Positions 26,179-35,787 of a stretch of 64,000 nucleotides of DNA are shown here, piece after piece. The notes beneath the pieces were generated by a model. That model was not told the origin of the DNA, searched no databases, and worked only from the letters and a program-made list of their open reading frames with translations. The position numbers and the translations under genes were made by a program. How positions within the stretch are numbered: the stretch's first letter is position 1; each line of letters starts with the position of its first letter. The DNA is from Planctomycetes bacterium syqfu (lineage in GTDB: Bacteria; Planctomycetota; Phycisphaerae; Phycisphaerales; Phycisphaeraceae). The stretch is taken from positions 4,030,001 through 4,094,000 of the forward strand of contig CP087563.1 of assembly GCA_020974905.1 (NCBI GenBank), given 5' to 3'.

Positions 26179-27225
26179 TCATTGACTGACCGTTTGATAG
26201 TCAGGCCCCCAGGCCGTACATCCTCCAAGGAACCATTGCCCGGAAATCATGCGCGACGGGGCAGGACGACCTGCCCGTGGCACACCGCTTCCAGGAAGCG
26301 ATTGAAGCAGCATCTGCGCCGCCTGATAACCCAACTCATAACGATCAAACGACACACGGCTCAAACTTGGCCAATGCGATTGGGTTGTTTGCGAATCATC
26401 ACAGCAAATCAAACCATAGTCATACCCGGGCGACATCCCCAAAGTCTGCCCCGCTGCTACGATCCGACGCGCGTGGTAGACGTCATATGCCAGCACCACG
26501 GTTTGGCGATTCAAAGATTCAAGCAACTTCAACGCGTAATCACCAACTGCCTCGGCACCATTGAAATGCGTCACCTCACAACCATGTTGCTGCGCAACTT
26601 CCTTCACCCCCGCCCAACGTTGAATGTCAGAATAGTGACCTGAATCCAAACGTTCGCCGGTCCAGATCATTTTCTTATACCCAAGATTCACAGCAGCTTT
26701 GGCAGCAAGTATGCCTGCTTCTTTTTCATCTCGGCGAATGCAGTTTTCCGGCAACCAGACATTGCTGTCGGCCCAGATCACATGTTCAAAGTGATCCGAC
26801 AAACGCTTCTCCACCCAGTCGGGCAGATAGCTCAATGCCACCACACCATCAAGCAGGTTCTCACGCATCGCACGCGATTGAGCCATGCGTTCAGACTCAA
26901 GATCCATCACACGAATGATCGACAGCACATAGCCCTGCTCCAGCAACCCCTCGTTTAAACCCAGGATAGATTCAAAAGCCAATTGGTGACAAAGCGGATG
27001 ATACCTGTCATTACGAATGACCACGCCTATCTGTAATGTCCGGCCGGAGCGAATGGCTCTGGCTGCGGCATCGGGACGGTAGCCCAACTCATCTGCGATC
27101 TGCAGAATGCGCTTGGCCCGTTCAATCGCGTCACGCCGTTTGGACACACCCCGACCACTGAGCACATTGGATACGGTTTGTGCCGAGACACCGGCTTTTT
27201 TGGCGATCAATTGCAGGGTAGACAT
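26179..27225 (-). CDS. LacI family transcriptional regulator of module 1 (LacI1)
   Basis: Protein of 348 residues: N-terminal helix-turn-helix LQLIAKKAGVSAQTVSNVLS with the hinge helix GYRPDAAARAIRSGR, then a periplasmic-binding-protein-like sensor (QIGVVIRND, YGLICCDDSQ). It normally acts as a sugar-responsive repressor. It has a strong ribosome binding site (AAGGAGGG, 4-5 bases from ATG). A near-ideal sigma70 promoter with an operator-like repeat at +1 lies directly upstream, suggesting autoregulation and shared control of the divergent heparinase-like gene. Confidence 0.93.
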   Translation of the reverse strand: MSTLQLIAKKAGVSAQTVSNVLSGRGVSKRRDAIERAKRILQIADELGYRPDAAARAIRSGRTLQIGVVIRNDRYHPLCHQLAFESILGLNEGLLEQGYVLSIIRVMDLESERMAQSRAMRENLLDGVVALSYLPDWVEKRLSDHFEHVIWADSNVWLPENCIRRDEKEAGILAAKAAVNLGYKKMIWTGERLDSGHYSDIQRWAGVKEVAQQHGCEVTHFNGAEAVGDYALKLLESLNRQTVVLAYDVYHARRIVAAGQTLGMSPGYDYGLICCDDSQTTQSHWPSLSRVSFDRYELGYQAAQMLLQSLPGSGVPRAGRPAPSRMISGQWFLGGCTAWGPDYQTVSQ

Positions 27226-27236
27226 CCGCCCTCCTT

Positions 27237-27252
27237 TTTTAGAACGTTAAAA
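27237..27252 (-). promoter_or_regulatory. Operator-like repeat at the lacI1 transcription start
   Basis: TTTTA and TAAAA arms in perfect inverted order around a 6-base centre that contains CG, read TTTTAACGTTCTAAAA on the minus strand. It begins one base after the -10 box of the lacI1 promoter, so a bound repressor would block initiation. Partner protein presumed to be LacI1. Confidence 0.55.
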
Positions 27253-27253
27253 G

Positions 27254-27282
27254 ATAATATTCCCACCCATTGTAACTGTCAA
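27254..27282 (-). promoter_or_regulatory. Promoter of lacI1 (module 1 operon)
   Basis: -35 TTGACA (27277-27282), 17-base spacer, -10 TATTAT (27254-27259), read on the minus strand; 11 of 12 consensus positions match. Confidence 0.75.
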
Positions 27283-27298
27283 CCTTAATTGCTATATT
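27270..27298 (+). promoter_or_regulatory. Promoter of the heparinase-like gene
   Basis: -35 TTGTAA (27270-27275), 17-base spacer, -10 TATATT (27293-27298). It overlaps the lacI1 promoter on the other strand, so the two should interfere and could share the same repressor. Confidence 0.6.
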
Positions 27299-27332
27299 TA
27301 TCTTATCATTTTAATTTTGATGGTTAAATTTT

Positions 27333-29342
27333 ATGTTCCCCATATCCCACATCTCAGGCGCAAGGCTCGACGGACTAAAAACCTGGCGACACGCAAGACT
27401 GGCAGACTGTGACCGTTCTCTGCCGGGCGCGTTGAACACGCTATGCCAGTCAACAATCCAGACTCTTTTCAAGCAAGCGGGACTGGATAGCAGCATTTGG
27501 GAACAGCGCGTAACACTGCTCAAAGCACATTGCGTCGATTCGTGCTCTTGCATTCTCATCTCAGCGGATCGTGCCAGGTCACACCAGTTAACACTGCTGG
27601 GACCAACACCTATTGAGCACGGGTCGAACATCGGCTGGCATTGCGACGCGCGGAGTGGTTATCGCTGGCCTGATGATATGAACTACATTCAAGCAGGCCG
27701 CCAGGCCTTTGATGAAATTGTCAATCCCAACAGTGACCGGGAAATCAAATACCCTTGGGATCTGTCCAATCTCATGTGGTTGCCAACGCTTGGACTGGCG
27801 CACCAGCTTGACCCCTCAGGTGAGGATGCGCGAGAACTCATTGATGTGATCACTGATTGGCAGAAGCACAATCCCTGGCCGATGGGCGTGAACTGGTTCT
27901 GTGCCATGAACGTGGCAATGCGCGCGATCAACATGATGGTTGGAATCAGTCTGACGTTGGATGCATGGACAACGCAACAACTGCAATCCGCGATCACACT
28001 GCTCTTCCAACACGGGCGATTCATTGCTGCAAATTTGGAAGTCGATGACAACGGCTTTCGCAACAATCACTACCTGACCAACCTTGTCGGCTTATTCGGA
28101 CTTGGGTTGATGTTTCGCCACTTACCCGAAGGTGAACAATGGCTTGACTTCGCGATGGCGGAATTGATCCGTGAAGCCGGCGAACAATGGCTGGATGATG
28201 GTGCGTGTTTTGAGAATGCCACCAACTACCACCGCCTTTCCACAGAGATGATGCTCTGGGCGTACCAGCAAGCCAAACAAGCCAATATGCCACTGCCCGA
28301 TGATATCAAAACAAAACTTGGCAAGGCTGTCGCGTTCACGCATGACATCACACAGAACAACGGACACGTACCACTCTTTGGTGACAACGACAACGGTCGG
28401 CTTATCCAATTTACCACGTTTGAGCAAAGCGATGTGCGGGATCACAGAGCACTTGTAGCAGTCGGTCGATGTGTTCTTGATCAACCCGATATCCCAGCAT
28501 GTTCATCTGACTATGCAGCAGAGGCCATCATCTGGACGGGAAAGGTTCCTGAATCTCAGACAACCGATCACAATCCAAACCGCCTGATTCAATATCCTCA
28601 TGCCGGATACTATGGCATCAAAACCAACCAACTCAATTTGCTGCTGCGCAATGCACAACTGCATCCAGCTGAACGAGGCGGACATGCTCACTGTGATGCG
28701 CTGTCTTTTACGGTGAATTGGCAAAACCAAGACCTGTTTGTTGATGCAGGAACCTACCGCTATTCCAGTCATTTCCAGATGCGAAATCTGTTTCGAAGTA
28801 TCCAGATGCACAACACCATCCAGATCAACGACTGCCCCATGCATCAATTTGATACCGAGAGTTTTGAAGGCTTGTGGACGGTCACCGATCAAGCCCAAGC
28901 CCAAACAATTGACTGCTGCATGTCGGATCAAGTATGGCAGTATGCAGGACAGTACACACAAACAACTGATACCCAACAGTGGCAAGTTTCCCGATCACTG
29001 TCATATGTATTAAGCAGCAACATGCTCTGCATTGCGGATCAGGTACAGAGTCTTTCAACAAAGCTGCCTGTTGATGGAGACAAAGCCTGCGCACGCTATC
29101 TGCTGTCACCGGATATCACGCTTCAGAGAGCCGCATACAATCGACTCATATTTCAAATTGGCAAGCAAACACTGGCAGAAATGATCATCAACAGTCCCAT
29201 TGCCGGACTACGCGTACAGCCGCAATGGTACGCACCTGCTTATGGCAGCATCGTCCAGACCTCACAAGTCCAAATCACATGGTCGCCCAAACACCAAAAA
29301 CAACTTGACTATCAAATCCAATTTCTCGACGCAAAGGCCTGA
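27333..29342 (+). CDS. Heparinase II/III-like polysaccharide lyase, cytosolic
   Basis: Protein of 669 residues of the heparinase II/III / alginate-lyase superfamily: (alpha/alpha) toroid in the first 350 residues (WQKHNPWPMGVNWFCAMNVA, FRNNHYLTNLVGLFGLGL) and a C-terminal beta-sandwich with GGHAHCDALSFTVNW and FVDAGTYRY. The Asn-His pair and the His of GGHAH are the usual catalytic region. These enzymes cleave uronic-acid-containing polymers by beta-elimination. There is no signal peptide, so it may act on imported oligosaccharides. Only weak GATGG precedes the start. It is followed 4 bases later by the nitrilase-like gene. Confidence 0.85.
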   Translation: MFPISHISGARLDGLKTWRHARLADCDRSLPGALNTLCQSTIQTLFKQAGLDSSIWEQRVTLLKAHCVDSCSCILISADRARSHQLTLLGPTPIEHGSNIGWHCDARSGYRWPDDMNYIQAGRQAFDEIVNPNSDREIKYPWDLSNLMWLPTLGLAHQLDPSGEDARELIDVITDWQKHNPWPMGVNWFCAMNVAMRAINMMVGISLTLDAWTTQQLQSAITLLFQHGRFIAANLEVDDNGFRNNHYLTNLVGLFGLGLMFRHLPEGEQWLDFAMAELIREAGEQWLDDGACFENATNYHRLSTEMMLWAYQQAKQANMPLPDDIKTKLGKAVAFTHDITQNNGHVPLFGDNDNGRLIQFTTFEQSDVRDHRALVAVGRCVLDQPDIPACSSDYAAEAIIWTGKVPESQTTDHNPNRLIQYPHAGYYGIKTNQLNLLLRNAQLHPAERGGHAHCDALSFTVNWQNQDLFVDAGTYRYSSHFQMRNLFRSIQMHNTIQINDCPMHQFDTESFEGLWTVTDQAQAQTIDCCMSDQVWQYAGQYTQTTDTQQWQVSRSLSYVLSSNMLCIADQVQSLSTKLPVDGDKACARYLLSPDITLQRAAYNRLIFQIGKQTLAEMIINSPIAGLRVQPQWYAPAYGSIVQTSQVQITWSPKHQKQLDYQIQFLDAKA

Positions 29343-29346
29343 TCGC

Positions 29347-30285
29347 ATGGCAAATCATATTCAAATTGGTATCACCTCATCACCTAGTCCAACGTTGACC
29401 AAACCAATGTCATTGGACGAACAGATCCAACAAACCATCACGCATTGGGACAAAGCGTTGGCACCTTTATGGGCAGATCAACCTGACTTGATACTTCTGC
29501 CGGAAAACTGCGATCGCTGGCACAATCAAGCTATCGATGACTTATATGCGTTCTACCGGTACCGTGGCCAGGTAATCTGCGAGCATTTTCAGAGCTTATC
29601 ACGAATGTATCAATGCATAATGATCTACCCGCACACACGTCAGGATCAAACGGGCAACTGGCATAACTCAGCCATGATCCTTGACAGGGGCGAGGTTGTC
29701 GGTTGCTATGACAAATGCAAATTAACGCCTAGAGAAATTGATCGTGGTTTTGAACCAGGCTGCATGCCAGGAATCATCGACACGCGGTTTGGACGCCTTG
29801 GGTTGATCACCTGTTTTGATCTGAATTTCCTGGACCTGATGAACCTGTACACTCAAGCCAACTTGGACCTACTGATTTTCACGTCCATGTATCACGGCGG
29901 GTTGATGCAACCGTTCTGGGCCTACCAATGCCGTTGCCCATTGGCATCCAGTATCAGTGGACTGAGTAGCGGGATCACCTTACCCACAGGTGAATGCGTC
30001 GCACAGACCACCAACTATCAGAACTACATTTCAGCCAATATCAACCTGGATCGGGTTCTGGTTCATCTGGATTTCAACGACACCAAACTCAAGCAACTCA
30101 AAGCACGTTATGGACGAAAAGTACACATTCACGATCCCGGCCACCTTGGTGCGGTAGCCATCACAAGTGAACACGAACATGTGAGTGCGCAACAAATGAT
30201 TGATGAGCTGGCTATCGAAGACCTTGATCAATACCTCAAGCGTGCTTCGGAGATGTCCTGCCAGTATTCACAGATGCAACTGTAA
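29347..30285 (+). CDS. Carbon-nitrogen hydrolase (nitrilase-fold amidase)
   Basis: Protein of 312 residues with the Glu-Lys-Cys triad of the nitrilase superfamily: Glu53 in LLPENCD, Lys123 in YDKCKLTP and Cys156 in LITCFDLNF. Such enzymes cleave amides or carbamoyl groups. The start at 29347 follows the heparinase-like stop by 4 bases; an upstream open extension lies inside that gene. Coupling with a lyase suggests that its substrate is an amide-bearing sugar or uronamide, which is inference. The stop is only 22 bases from the end of the convergent GH-A gene. Confidence 0.88.
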   Translation: MANHIQIGITSSPSPTLTKPMSLDEQIQQTITHWDKALAPLWADQPDLILLPENCDRWHNQAIDDLYAFYRYRGQVICEHFQSLSRMYQCIMIYPHTRQDQTGNWHNSAMILDRGEVVGCYDKCKLTPREIDRGFEPGCMPGIIDTRFGRLGLITCFDLNFLDLMNLYTQANLDLLIFTSMYHGGLMQPFWAYQCRCPLASSISGLSSGITLPTGECVAQTTNYQNYISANINLDRVLVHLDFNDTKLKQLKARYGRKVHIHDPGHLGAVAITSEHEHVSAQQMIDELAIEDLDQYLKRASEMSCQYSQMQL

Positions 30286-30307
30286 AATTTGCGACTGTCA
30301 CAATCAA

Positions 30308-33300
30308 TCACTGGCGAATCATTTCATAGGCAAGAACACCATCATCTTCATTGGCATGTGTATCGACAGTAAAGGTCAAATGCTTGCCATCTTGGGTTGA
30401 TGTTGAAATCTCTGCAATGCGTTTGCCTGACAGATCAACCGCGAAGACTTTCATGTCTGCAGGATTATCAAGTGACAGGCTGATCGTTGCGGTTCCTTTT
30501 TTGACCATCAAGGGCAATGTTCCCCATGCTTCTAAAACACGACCATGTTGATCACGGAACTTCATCTGGTTATTAAGCACATTGGTTAAATGCATCAGCA
30601 GGATTCGCCCGGATGACTCCAATGGTTTGTCATCCATCGCGGAGACACTGACGGTGACAGGGCCGGAGACATTTTCCAACACCAATCGCTCGCCGGAATA
30701 GGATCCTTTATCTGCCAACACAATCGCTTCGGTATTGGGAGTCTGAACGTGGAATCGACCTTCTTTTGTTGCCAGCTGAATCTCACCGGTATCACTTGTA
30801 TACCGTCCCTTTGCCCGATCAATCAGTGTCTGAGCCACCACGTTTTGTTTTGCCAAAGCGTCGAGAATGTCTGATTGCTGATCGACAAATGGCAGTGTCG
30901 AATGGATGTCGTCTGCCAATGCTTGATCGCCACACAATGCTGCTGTGTCATCTGGCAACTGTGTTGATAATTGTGATCGTGTCACGGTTCCGGTGCCGGT
31001 GATCAACCCCACCTGCGAGTAAGCATCTGGATGTGTGGCCAGGTCCTTACCTTCCACGAATACATGCTCTGGATCGACCACATACGCAACCGTCTTCTTT
31101 GCTTTGGCCACATCCGCGCGACGAAACAACAGATTGATCAAACGCTCTGACATCAGCGCGATCGGATCATTGACAACACTAAAGCCTTCCATGTACCCCG
31201 GCTTGGTGACCAGATTGATCTTGCCCCCACCCCAGTAAAAGCGACAAAGCATATCCCAATCCTGAAAAGCAGCATATGAACCCACCAACGCGCCGCCTTC
31301 AGCACGATACGGATTGGGCATCACATAACTGTATTCAGTGATCGAAAACGGCTTATCCAAACGACGCACGGGAAACTGCAAACGCAGACTACTCGTCATC
31401 TGTCGAACAGATGATGCACAGGAAAAGGAGTAAGGCAAAGACCACTGACGATTCACAAACGCCGGATGGTCATGGTAAAAATGATTGTCAACATACCCAA
31501 ACGCGTCATACAAACCATTGGCTGCAAGCAACCGGTCATAGTTATTGGCTGTAAACGGCGTCTTGACGTCCATCTGCTTAAGAGACTGCTGTAGACTGCG
31601 ATGTGTCTCTGTGGCCGTCTCATACATGAACTTGGTAAACAAGGCAGTCCCCACGCGATCAGGATCAGCCTGCGGCGCATTGACTTTGACCCAATCGGCA
31701 TACGCCTTTCGAATGAGCTGGGCGACATCGGGATACTTGTTCCAATGCGGGATCAGAAAGTCTTCATTCATCGTTGATGTCGTTGCCAACACCGGATCAT
31801 CAGCAAGCGACAACCCCGTGTATGGATTGGTTTGCGTCAGTAAAACCTGAGCAAAATCAGTCAGCGCTTTGCGTGCTTTTTCGTCCACAAGGATCAACGA
31901 TTTAATCTCGCGGAAATAATCACGATTCAATTGAGAATCTTCTGCACGGAACCCGCGATAGGAATACAAGTCCCAAGTGACATAGATGCCATGTTTTTTC
32001 AACTGTGCGATCAGATAGAAAAACCGATCTGCCTGATCCTTATTAATGGTGTGACTGTTGGGCCCATTGGCATCGAGAATCGATCGATCAAAGTGATGCA
32101 ACCTGGCGATGTTGTATCCCATTGACTGCAGTTGTCGAGCCAGACGCTGCGAACCTTCATGTGGCATGAAACAACTATCAAAGCCAAGGTTCACGCCATG
32201 AAACCGAACCGGTACGCCCGGACGGTTCTCAAACTCGAAGTGCCGACCGCGAACCAGCACGCGTCCCCACTTGCCAGCTTCCTGCTGAGGGTATTGGGTG
32301 GAAAGATCAAGGATACTGCCGGGCTCGACTTCTTGTGTCCAGTTGATTGGCTTCCAATCTTTACCTGCAGCAATGGTCAACGGTGTTTGCTCAACGGATG
32401 GCAAGGGGGCATCTTCGGAACATAACGTCATCGCCAACACACCCCAGACGCATCGATTGTTTGTTTGGATTTCCAACTGCTCCAGTGACTTTCCTGCAGG
32501 CAATTCGTAGCGGGACAGATAGACACCCACCAGCGAACGCCCATTGGGTGCTGACCAGACGACACGCCCATTGACCTTGTCCGATGGATTCCACCAGTCC
32601 CCCAGGTCTTTGCCACTTCGCACAGGGATATCAAGCGTACTACCATCTTTGAATGAGACATGGATGATGCCTATGGGTTGATCCGGTGTGAGTGATTTGG
32701 CCCATGCAGCTGAGTGCATGACAAAGAGCGTGCGTGCTTGTGATGCGCGTTGATCTGCTGGTAATTGGATACGTGTCTGCTTCAAATCAAAGGGACGTTT
32801 GTCAAAGCCAAAAACCATACTGGATTTGCCTCGGTTCTGAGCAGGATCAATCACGTTCATTTTGATCCCCCCAAAGTCGTACATCCCAGATTTCAGCGCA
32901 GACAGATCATTTCCCGGACCCTGATCCGTCCATCCTCCCTGCTTGTCATCAGCCACTTCATCCTTGAAGCCCATATTACATTGATCTGCGATATCAAGCG
33001 GGAAGCATTGATACTGTCCTGCAGCAACACGGATATCAAACGACGACTGCGTCACCATCCCTCTGTTTTCTTTGAAATATAGACGCATGGTGTAGGCATT
33101 GGTCTTCCATTTGCGACGATCAAGAATTTCCACATCCCAGAAACCTTGAAGATGAATCGGTCCCTGGGGTGTGGGAATCTGGATTAAGCGTACTTCACGC
33201 GCACCGGAGAGGATCAATGGATTTTCCTGCTGCTGGGCGGGTAAGGTGACGGTGCGATGCTGCACTTTCAATTGCATCCCCGCAAAACGGCTCACGGGTA

Positions 33301-33685
33301 AATCAATCGACAACGCCAGCATCCGCGTCGGCACCGGCTTGGTGGAAGAGGCATCAATGTGCCAGGTGATGGCTTTATCTTTGTCGTTGGAAACAACCTT
33401 GTTTTTCAGGACAAATTGAAAATCGTCCTTGGTCTGCAATTGACTTGTAAACTGCCAGCCATCCAGTGCGACGTTGTCCATGTTGTTGAAGTTGGAATCA
33501 AACGTATAGGCTGCACTGTACCACTTGGGATTGTAGTGCACCGGATACATACGAATATCCATCACACGAATCGCGCCACGACTGTCCTTGGAAAAGCTGC
33601 TGGGTAATGACTGACCTTTTGCAGACACCATCACCAGCAAGCTAAGGAGCATCGGAACGACAACTTTAAAACACATCAACTTCAT
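30308..33685 (-). CDS. Large exported clan GH-A glycoside hydrolase
   Basis: Protein of 1125 residues with a signal peptide (PMLLSLLVMVSAKGQ). The first 480 residues are beta-rich with no family I can name. A TIM barrel begins at VRFHGVNLGFDS (493-504), with NIARLHHFD and HGIYVTWDLYSY; presumed acid/base Glu641 in MNEDF and nucleophile Glu784 in SITEYSY, the spacing expected for clan GH-A (GH5, GH39 and relatives). C-terminal beta domains follow from about 900. Family and substrate are undefined. It is the last gene of module 2, 116 bases after pilin2; that gap holds AAACGTTAC, half of the LacI2 operator. Confidence 0.85.
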   Translation of the reverse strand: MKLMCFKVVVPMLLSLLVMVSAKGQSLPSSFSKDSRGAIRVMDIRMYPVHYNPKWYSAAYTFDSNFNNMDNVALDGWQFTSQLQTKDDFQFVLKNKVVSNDKDKAITWHIDASSTKPVPTRMLALSIDLPVSRFAGMQLKVQHRTVTLPAQQQENPLILSGAREVRLIQIPTPQGPIHLQGFWDVEILDRRKWKTNAYTMRLYFKENRGMVTQSSFDIRVAAGQYQCFPLDIADQCNMGFKDEVADDKQGGWTDQGPGNDLSALKSGMYDFGGIKMNVIDPAQNRGKSSMVFGFDKRPFDLKQTRIQLPADQRASQARTLFVMHSAAWAKSLTPDQPIGIIHVSFKDGSTLDIPVRSGKDLGDWWNPSDKVNGRVVWSAPNGRSLVGVYLSRYELPAGKSLEQLEIQTNNRCVWGVLAMTLCSEDAPLPSVEQTPLTIAAGKDWKPINWTQEVEPGSILDLSTQYPQQEAGKWGRVLVRGRHFEFENRPGVPVRFHGVNLGFDSCFMPHEGSQRLARQLQSMGYNIARLHHFDRSILDANGPNSHTINKDQADRFFYLIAQLKKHGIYVTWDLYSYRGFRAEDSQLNRDYFREIKSLILVDEKARKALTDFAQVLLTQTNPYTGLSLADDPVLATTSTMNEDFLIPHWNKYPDVAQLIRKAYADWVKVNAPQADPDRVGTALFTKFMYETATETHRSLQQSLKQMDVKTPFTANNYDRLLAANGLYDAFGYVDNHFYHDHPAFVNRQWSLPYSFSCASSVRQMTSSLRLQFPVRRLDKPFSITEYSYVMPNPYRAEGGALVGSYAAFQDWDMLCRFYWGGGKINLVTKPGYMEGFSVVNDPIALMSERLINLLFRRADVAKAKKTVAYVVDPEHVFVEGKDLATHPDAYSQVGLITGTGTVTRSQLSTQLPDDTAALCGDQALADDIHSTLPFVDQQSDILDALAKQNVVAQTLIDRAKGRYTSDTGEIQLATKEGRFHVQTPNTEAIVLADKGSYSGERLVLENVSGPVTVSVSAMDDKPLESSGRILLMHLTNVLNNQMKFRDQHGRVLEAWGTLPLMVKKGTATISLSLDNPADMKVFAVDLSGKRIAEISTSTQDGKHLTFTVDTHANEDDGVLAYEMIRQ

Positions 33686-33801
33686 CGGGTGTTTCCAATC
33701 AATACAACAGATAGCAGATCATCTTCTTCAGACAATCAAGACAAACGTTACCCCGGTGATCACAAATGGATCAAGGATTAATCAATTTTATTTTCAAACG
33801 A

Positions 33802-34557
33802 TCAGGGATTGGTTTTGATATACCACAGTGCATCGTTGGGATACACGTCCTGCTTGTTCATGGTTTTGGCATGACCGTCATAGAAGACGAGATTGGCCCG
33901 ATCATCATGCCGATACGCGAGCATTTCGTTGTAGTAGGTTGCCGGATCATCTCCATAGAGATCCCAGTAGGAAATATAGTTTGAGCCTGAACGCGTCACC
34001 TCGGCATTTTTGGCATCTGCAAACCAAAGCGTGCGGTTGGGTTGTATGGGATCAGTATTGCGAATGCCACGGTAATTGTTCCACCAGAGCATATCTTTGT
34101 CGGAGGACCAGTTCTTCCCGGGACTCATCCCATAGGCACGGGCAATATTGCCATCCATGTTCTGGCCCCATTGATTGACCAATGCAGCCTTGGCATCCGG
34201 GCAGACCTTGTTGCGTCCCCACCACCATTTATCCGCCAGTTCATTGACACTCATCAATGCTTTGAGTTCAGGGTTGATCGCCCATGATGAATTGGACACA
34301 CCGGGCAGTGGCTGACTCAGTGGCGGGTAATAGCCTTTATTCTGCGTACTGTAGGCTTCACTGATCATCCCATATTGGCGAAGTAGATTGGTACACGTCA
34401 AGGTCCTTGCCGATTTGCGCGCCTTCCCCAGTGCAGGCAGGAGAATGCTGATGAGTATGGAAATAATCGAGATGACAACAAGCAACTCAATGAGTGTAAA
34501 CGCACGCATCATCACTTTGTTTCTACGACAAGATGGCTTAACTGGGACAGAAATCAT
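33802..34557 (-). CDS. Prepilin-like protein of module 2 (pilin2)
   Basis: Protein of 251 residues. The leader ends MMRA before [20 protein letters not shown] with Glu at +5 and Ala, not Gly, before the cut. The C-terminus carries a perfect H-X9-DG box (His in YRHDD, DG in FYDGHAKT), and [18 protein letters not shown] lies before it. The start at 34557 has AGAGG upstream; this ribosome binding site is partly covered by a LacI2 operator copy. Role as in pilin1: inner-membrane or pseudopilus protein, possibly a minor pilin that carries a substrate-specific head. Confidence 0.88.
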   Translation of the reverse strand: MISVPVKPSCRRNKVMMRAFTLIELLVVISIISILISILLPALGKARKSARTLTCTNLLRQYGMISEAYSTQNKGYYPPLSQPLPGVSNSSWAINPELKALMSVNELADKWWWGRNKVCPDAKAALVNQWGQNMDGNIARAYGMSPGKNWSSDKDMLWWNNYRGIRNTDPIQPNRTLWFADAKNAEVTRSGSNYISYWDLYGDDPATYYNEMLAYRHDDRANLVFYDGHAKTMNKQDVYPNDALWYIKTNP

Positions 34558-34567
34558 ATCAGCCTCT

Positions 34568-34583
34568 TTCTAAACGTTTCGAA
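34568..34583 (-). promoter_or_regulatory. LacI2 operator copy in front of pilin2
   Basis: TTCTAAACGTTTCGAA on the plus strand, the same consensus TTCTAAACGTNNCGAA found twice in front of lacI2. Placed 11-26 bases before the pilin2 start, it overlaps the ribosome binding site area, so a bound repressor would block elongation or a nearby promoter. Confidence 0.75.
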
Positions 34584-34630
34584 TTTTTGAAACGCGATAA
34601 GGTAAAACCTATCCTTAAATCTTGATCTAC

Positions 34631-35737
34631 TCAAATATGCGTTACAGAATCCCGACACACCAGGTTGGCGGAAAAAGGTTCCACACATATCGGCGTGCCC
34701 GACTCCTGCTTGGACTCAATGGCCTGGATTAAGTACCGTGCTGCACACTGGCCCATTTCTTCAAGTGGATGGCGCAACGATGTCAGACCGGGGATCAGAT
34801 ATTCACAGCGTTCCGAATCACCCATGCCGATAACACTCATCTGCTGCGGAACCGCAAGGCCTTGCTTAAGGCATTCACGCAGGGCATTGACTGCCACCAA
34901 ATCGTTGTAACCGATCACAGCAGTTGGCTGATCACTTTGGCTGAGCCCCAGGAAATACTGCATCCCCAAGGTGCCTTCGGCCTGACAGAACTGATCATCA
35001 ATGGACATGCGCACAGATGATTTGTTTCTGTCATGGATCAGGCAATCTTCCAAAGGCAAACCCAAAGCACGCATTGCCTGCAAATAGCCTTCCTGGCGCA
35101 ACAGCCAGGGAGCCTGTGGTTTATCCAAGCATGATCCCAGGAAGCCAATGCGTGTATGCCCCAACTCCGCGAGATATTCAACCGCTTTGCCTATGGCACC
35201 GGCGTTGTCGAATACGACAGAATGAAAAGGCTCATGAACCGATTCGGCATCCATCAGTACCACACGGTTGGCGTAGCTCTTGAGCATCGGCAACCAATCA
35301 CTGCACAAACTACTACGGAAAATAATCAGGCCATCGACACGCTGTTCAGCCAACTTCTTGAGACAGGTCTCGCCGGAACCTTCATTGACCCGGTTGGTCA
35401 GCAACAAGTCATAACCATGCTCAAGGCATTCCAATTCAATACCATCAAGCAGGCGACCGGCATAGCCATCGCCCACACCATTGCGGTGCCCCGGCGGGTT
35501 GTACACACCGAGCGTATTGGTTCTGCCTCGAATCAGAGACTGGCTGGCAAAATGCGGGCGGTAATTCAGACGCTTGGCAACCGTTTGCACACGCTCCCGA
35601 AGACTGTCACTGACCACCGAACAACCCTTGGTGGCATTGAGAACTGTCGATGCCACCGCAATCGAACATTGCGCCTCACGGGCAATATCCTTGAGCGAAA
35701 CCTTCGTCCGCTTGCCTTGTCGGGTCATTGTCGGCAT
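34631..35737 (-). CDS. LacI family transcriptional regulator of module 2 (LacI2)
   Basis: Protein of 368 residues: helix-turn-helix VSLKDIAREAQCSIAVASTV with hinge RLNYRPHFASQSLIRGR, then a sugar-binding domain (NTLGVYNPPG, DGLIIFRSS, VIGYNDLVAVNALREC, LTSLRHP). Within the recognition helix, Ser-Ile-Ala replaces the common S-x-x-T-V-S. It likely represses itself and pilin2 plus the GH-A gene through three copies of TTCTAAACGTNNCGAA. The start follows GGAAG by 8 bases. Confidence 0.93.
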   Translation of the reverse strand: MPTMTRQGKRTKVSLKDIAREAQCSIAVASTVLNATKGCSVVSDSLRERVQTVAKRLNYRPHFASQSLIRGRTNTLGVYNPPGHRNGVGDGYAGRLLDGIELECLEHGYDLLLTNRVNEGSGETCLKKLAEQRVDGLIIFRSSLCSDWLPMLKSYANRVVLMDAESVHEPFHSVVFDNAGAIGKAVEYLAELGHTRIGFLGSCLDKPQAPWLLRQEGYLQAMRALGLPLEDCLIHDRNKSSVRMSIDDQFCQAEGTLGMQYFLGLSQSDQPTAVIGYNDLVAVNALRECLKQGLAVPQQMSVIGMGDSERCEYLIPGLTSLRHPLEEMGQCAARYLIQAIESKQESGTPICVEPFSANLVCRDSVTHI

Positions 35738-35771
35738 CGACTGATCTTCCAGTTTAAGACTCTAAATATTT

Positions 35772-35787
35772 TTCGTAACGTTTAGAA
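35772..35787 (-). promoter_or_regulatory. LacI2 operator O2 (downstream of -10)
   Basis: TTCTAAACGTTACGAA on the minus strand; it begins on the last base of the -10 box of the lacI2 promoter and so covers the transcription start. It lies 21 bases (two helical turns) from the next copy, a spacing that suits binding on the same face. Confidence 0.75.

Noticed and set aside
33721-33760. AAACGTTAC in the gap between pilin2 and the GH-A gene as a fourth LacI2 operator.
   Set aside because: Only the 9 central bases match the 16-base consensus; counted as a half site at most.
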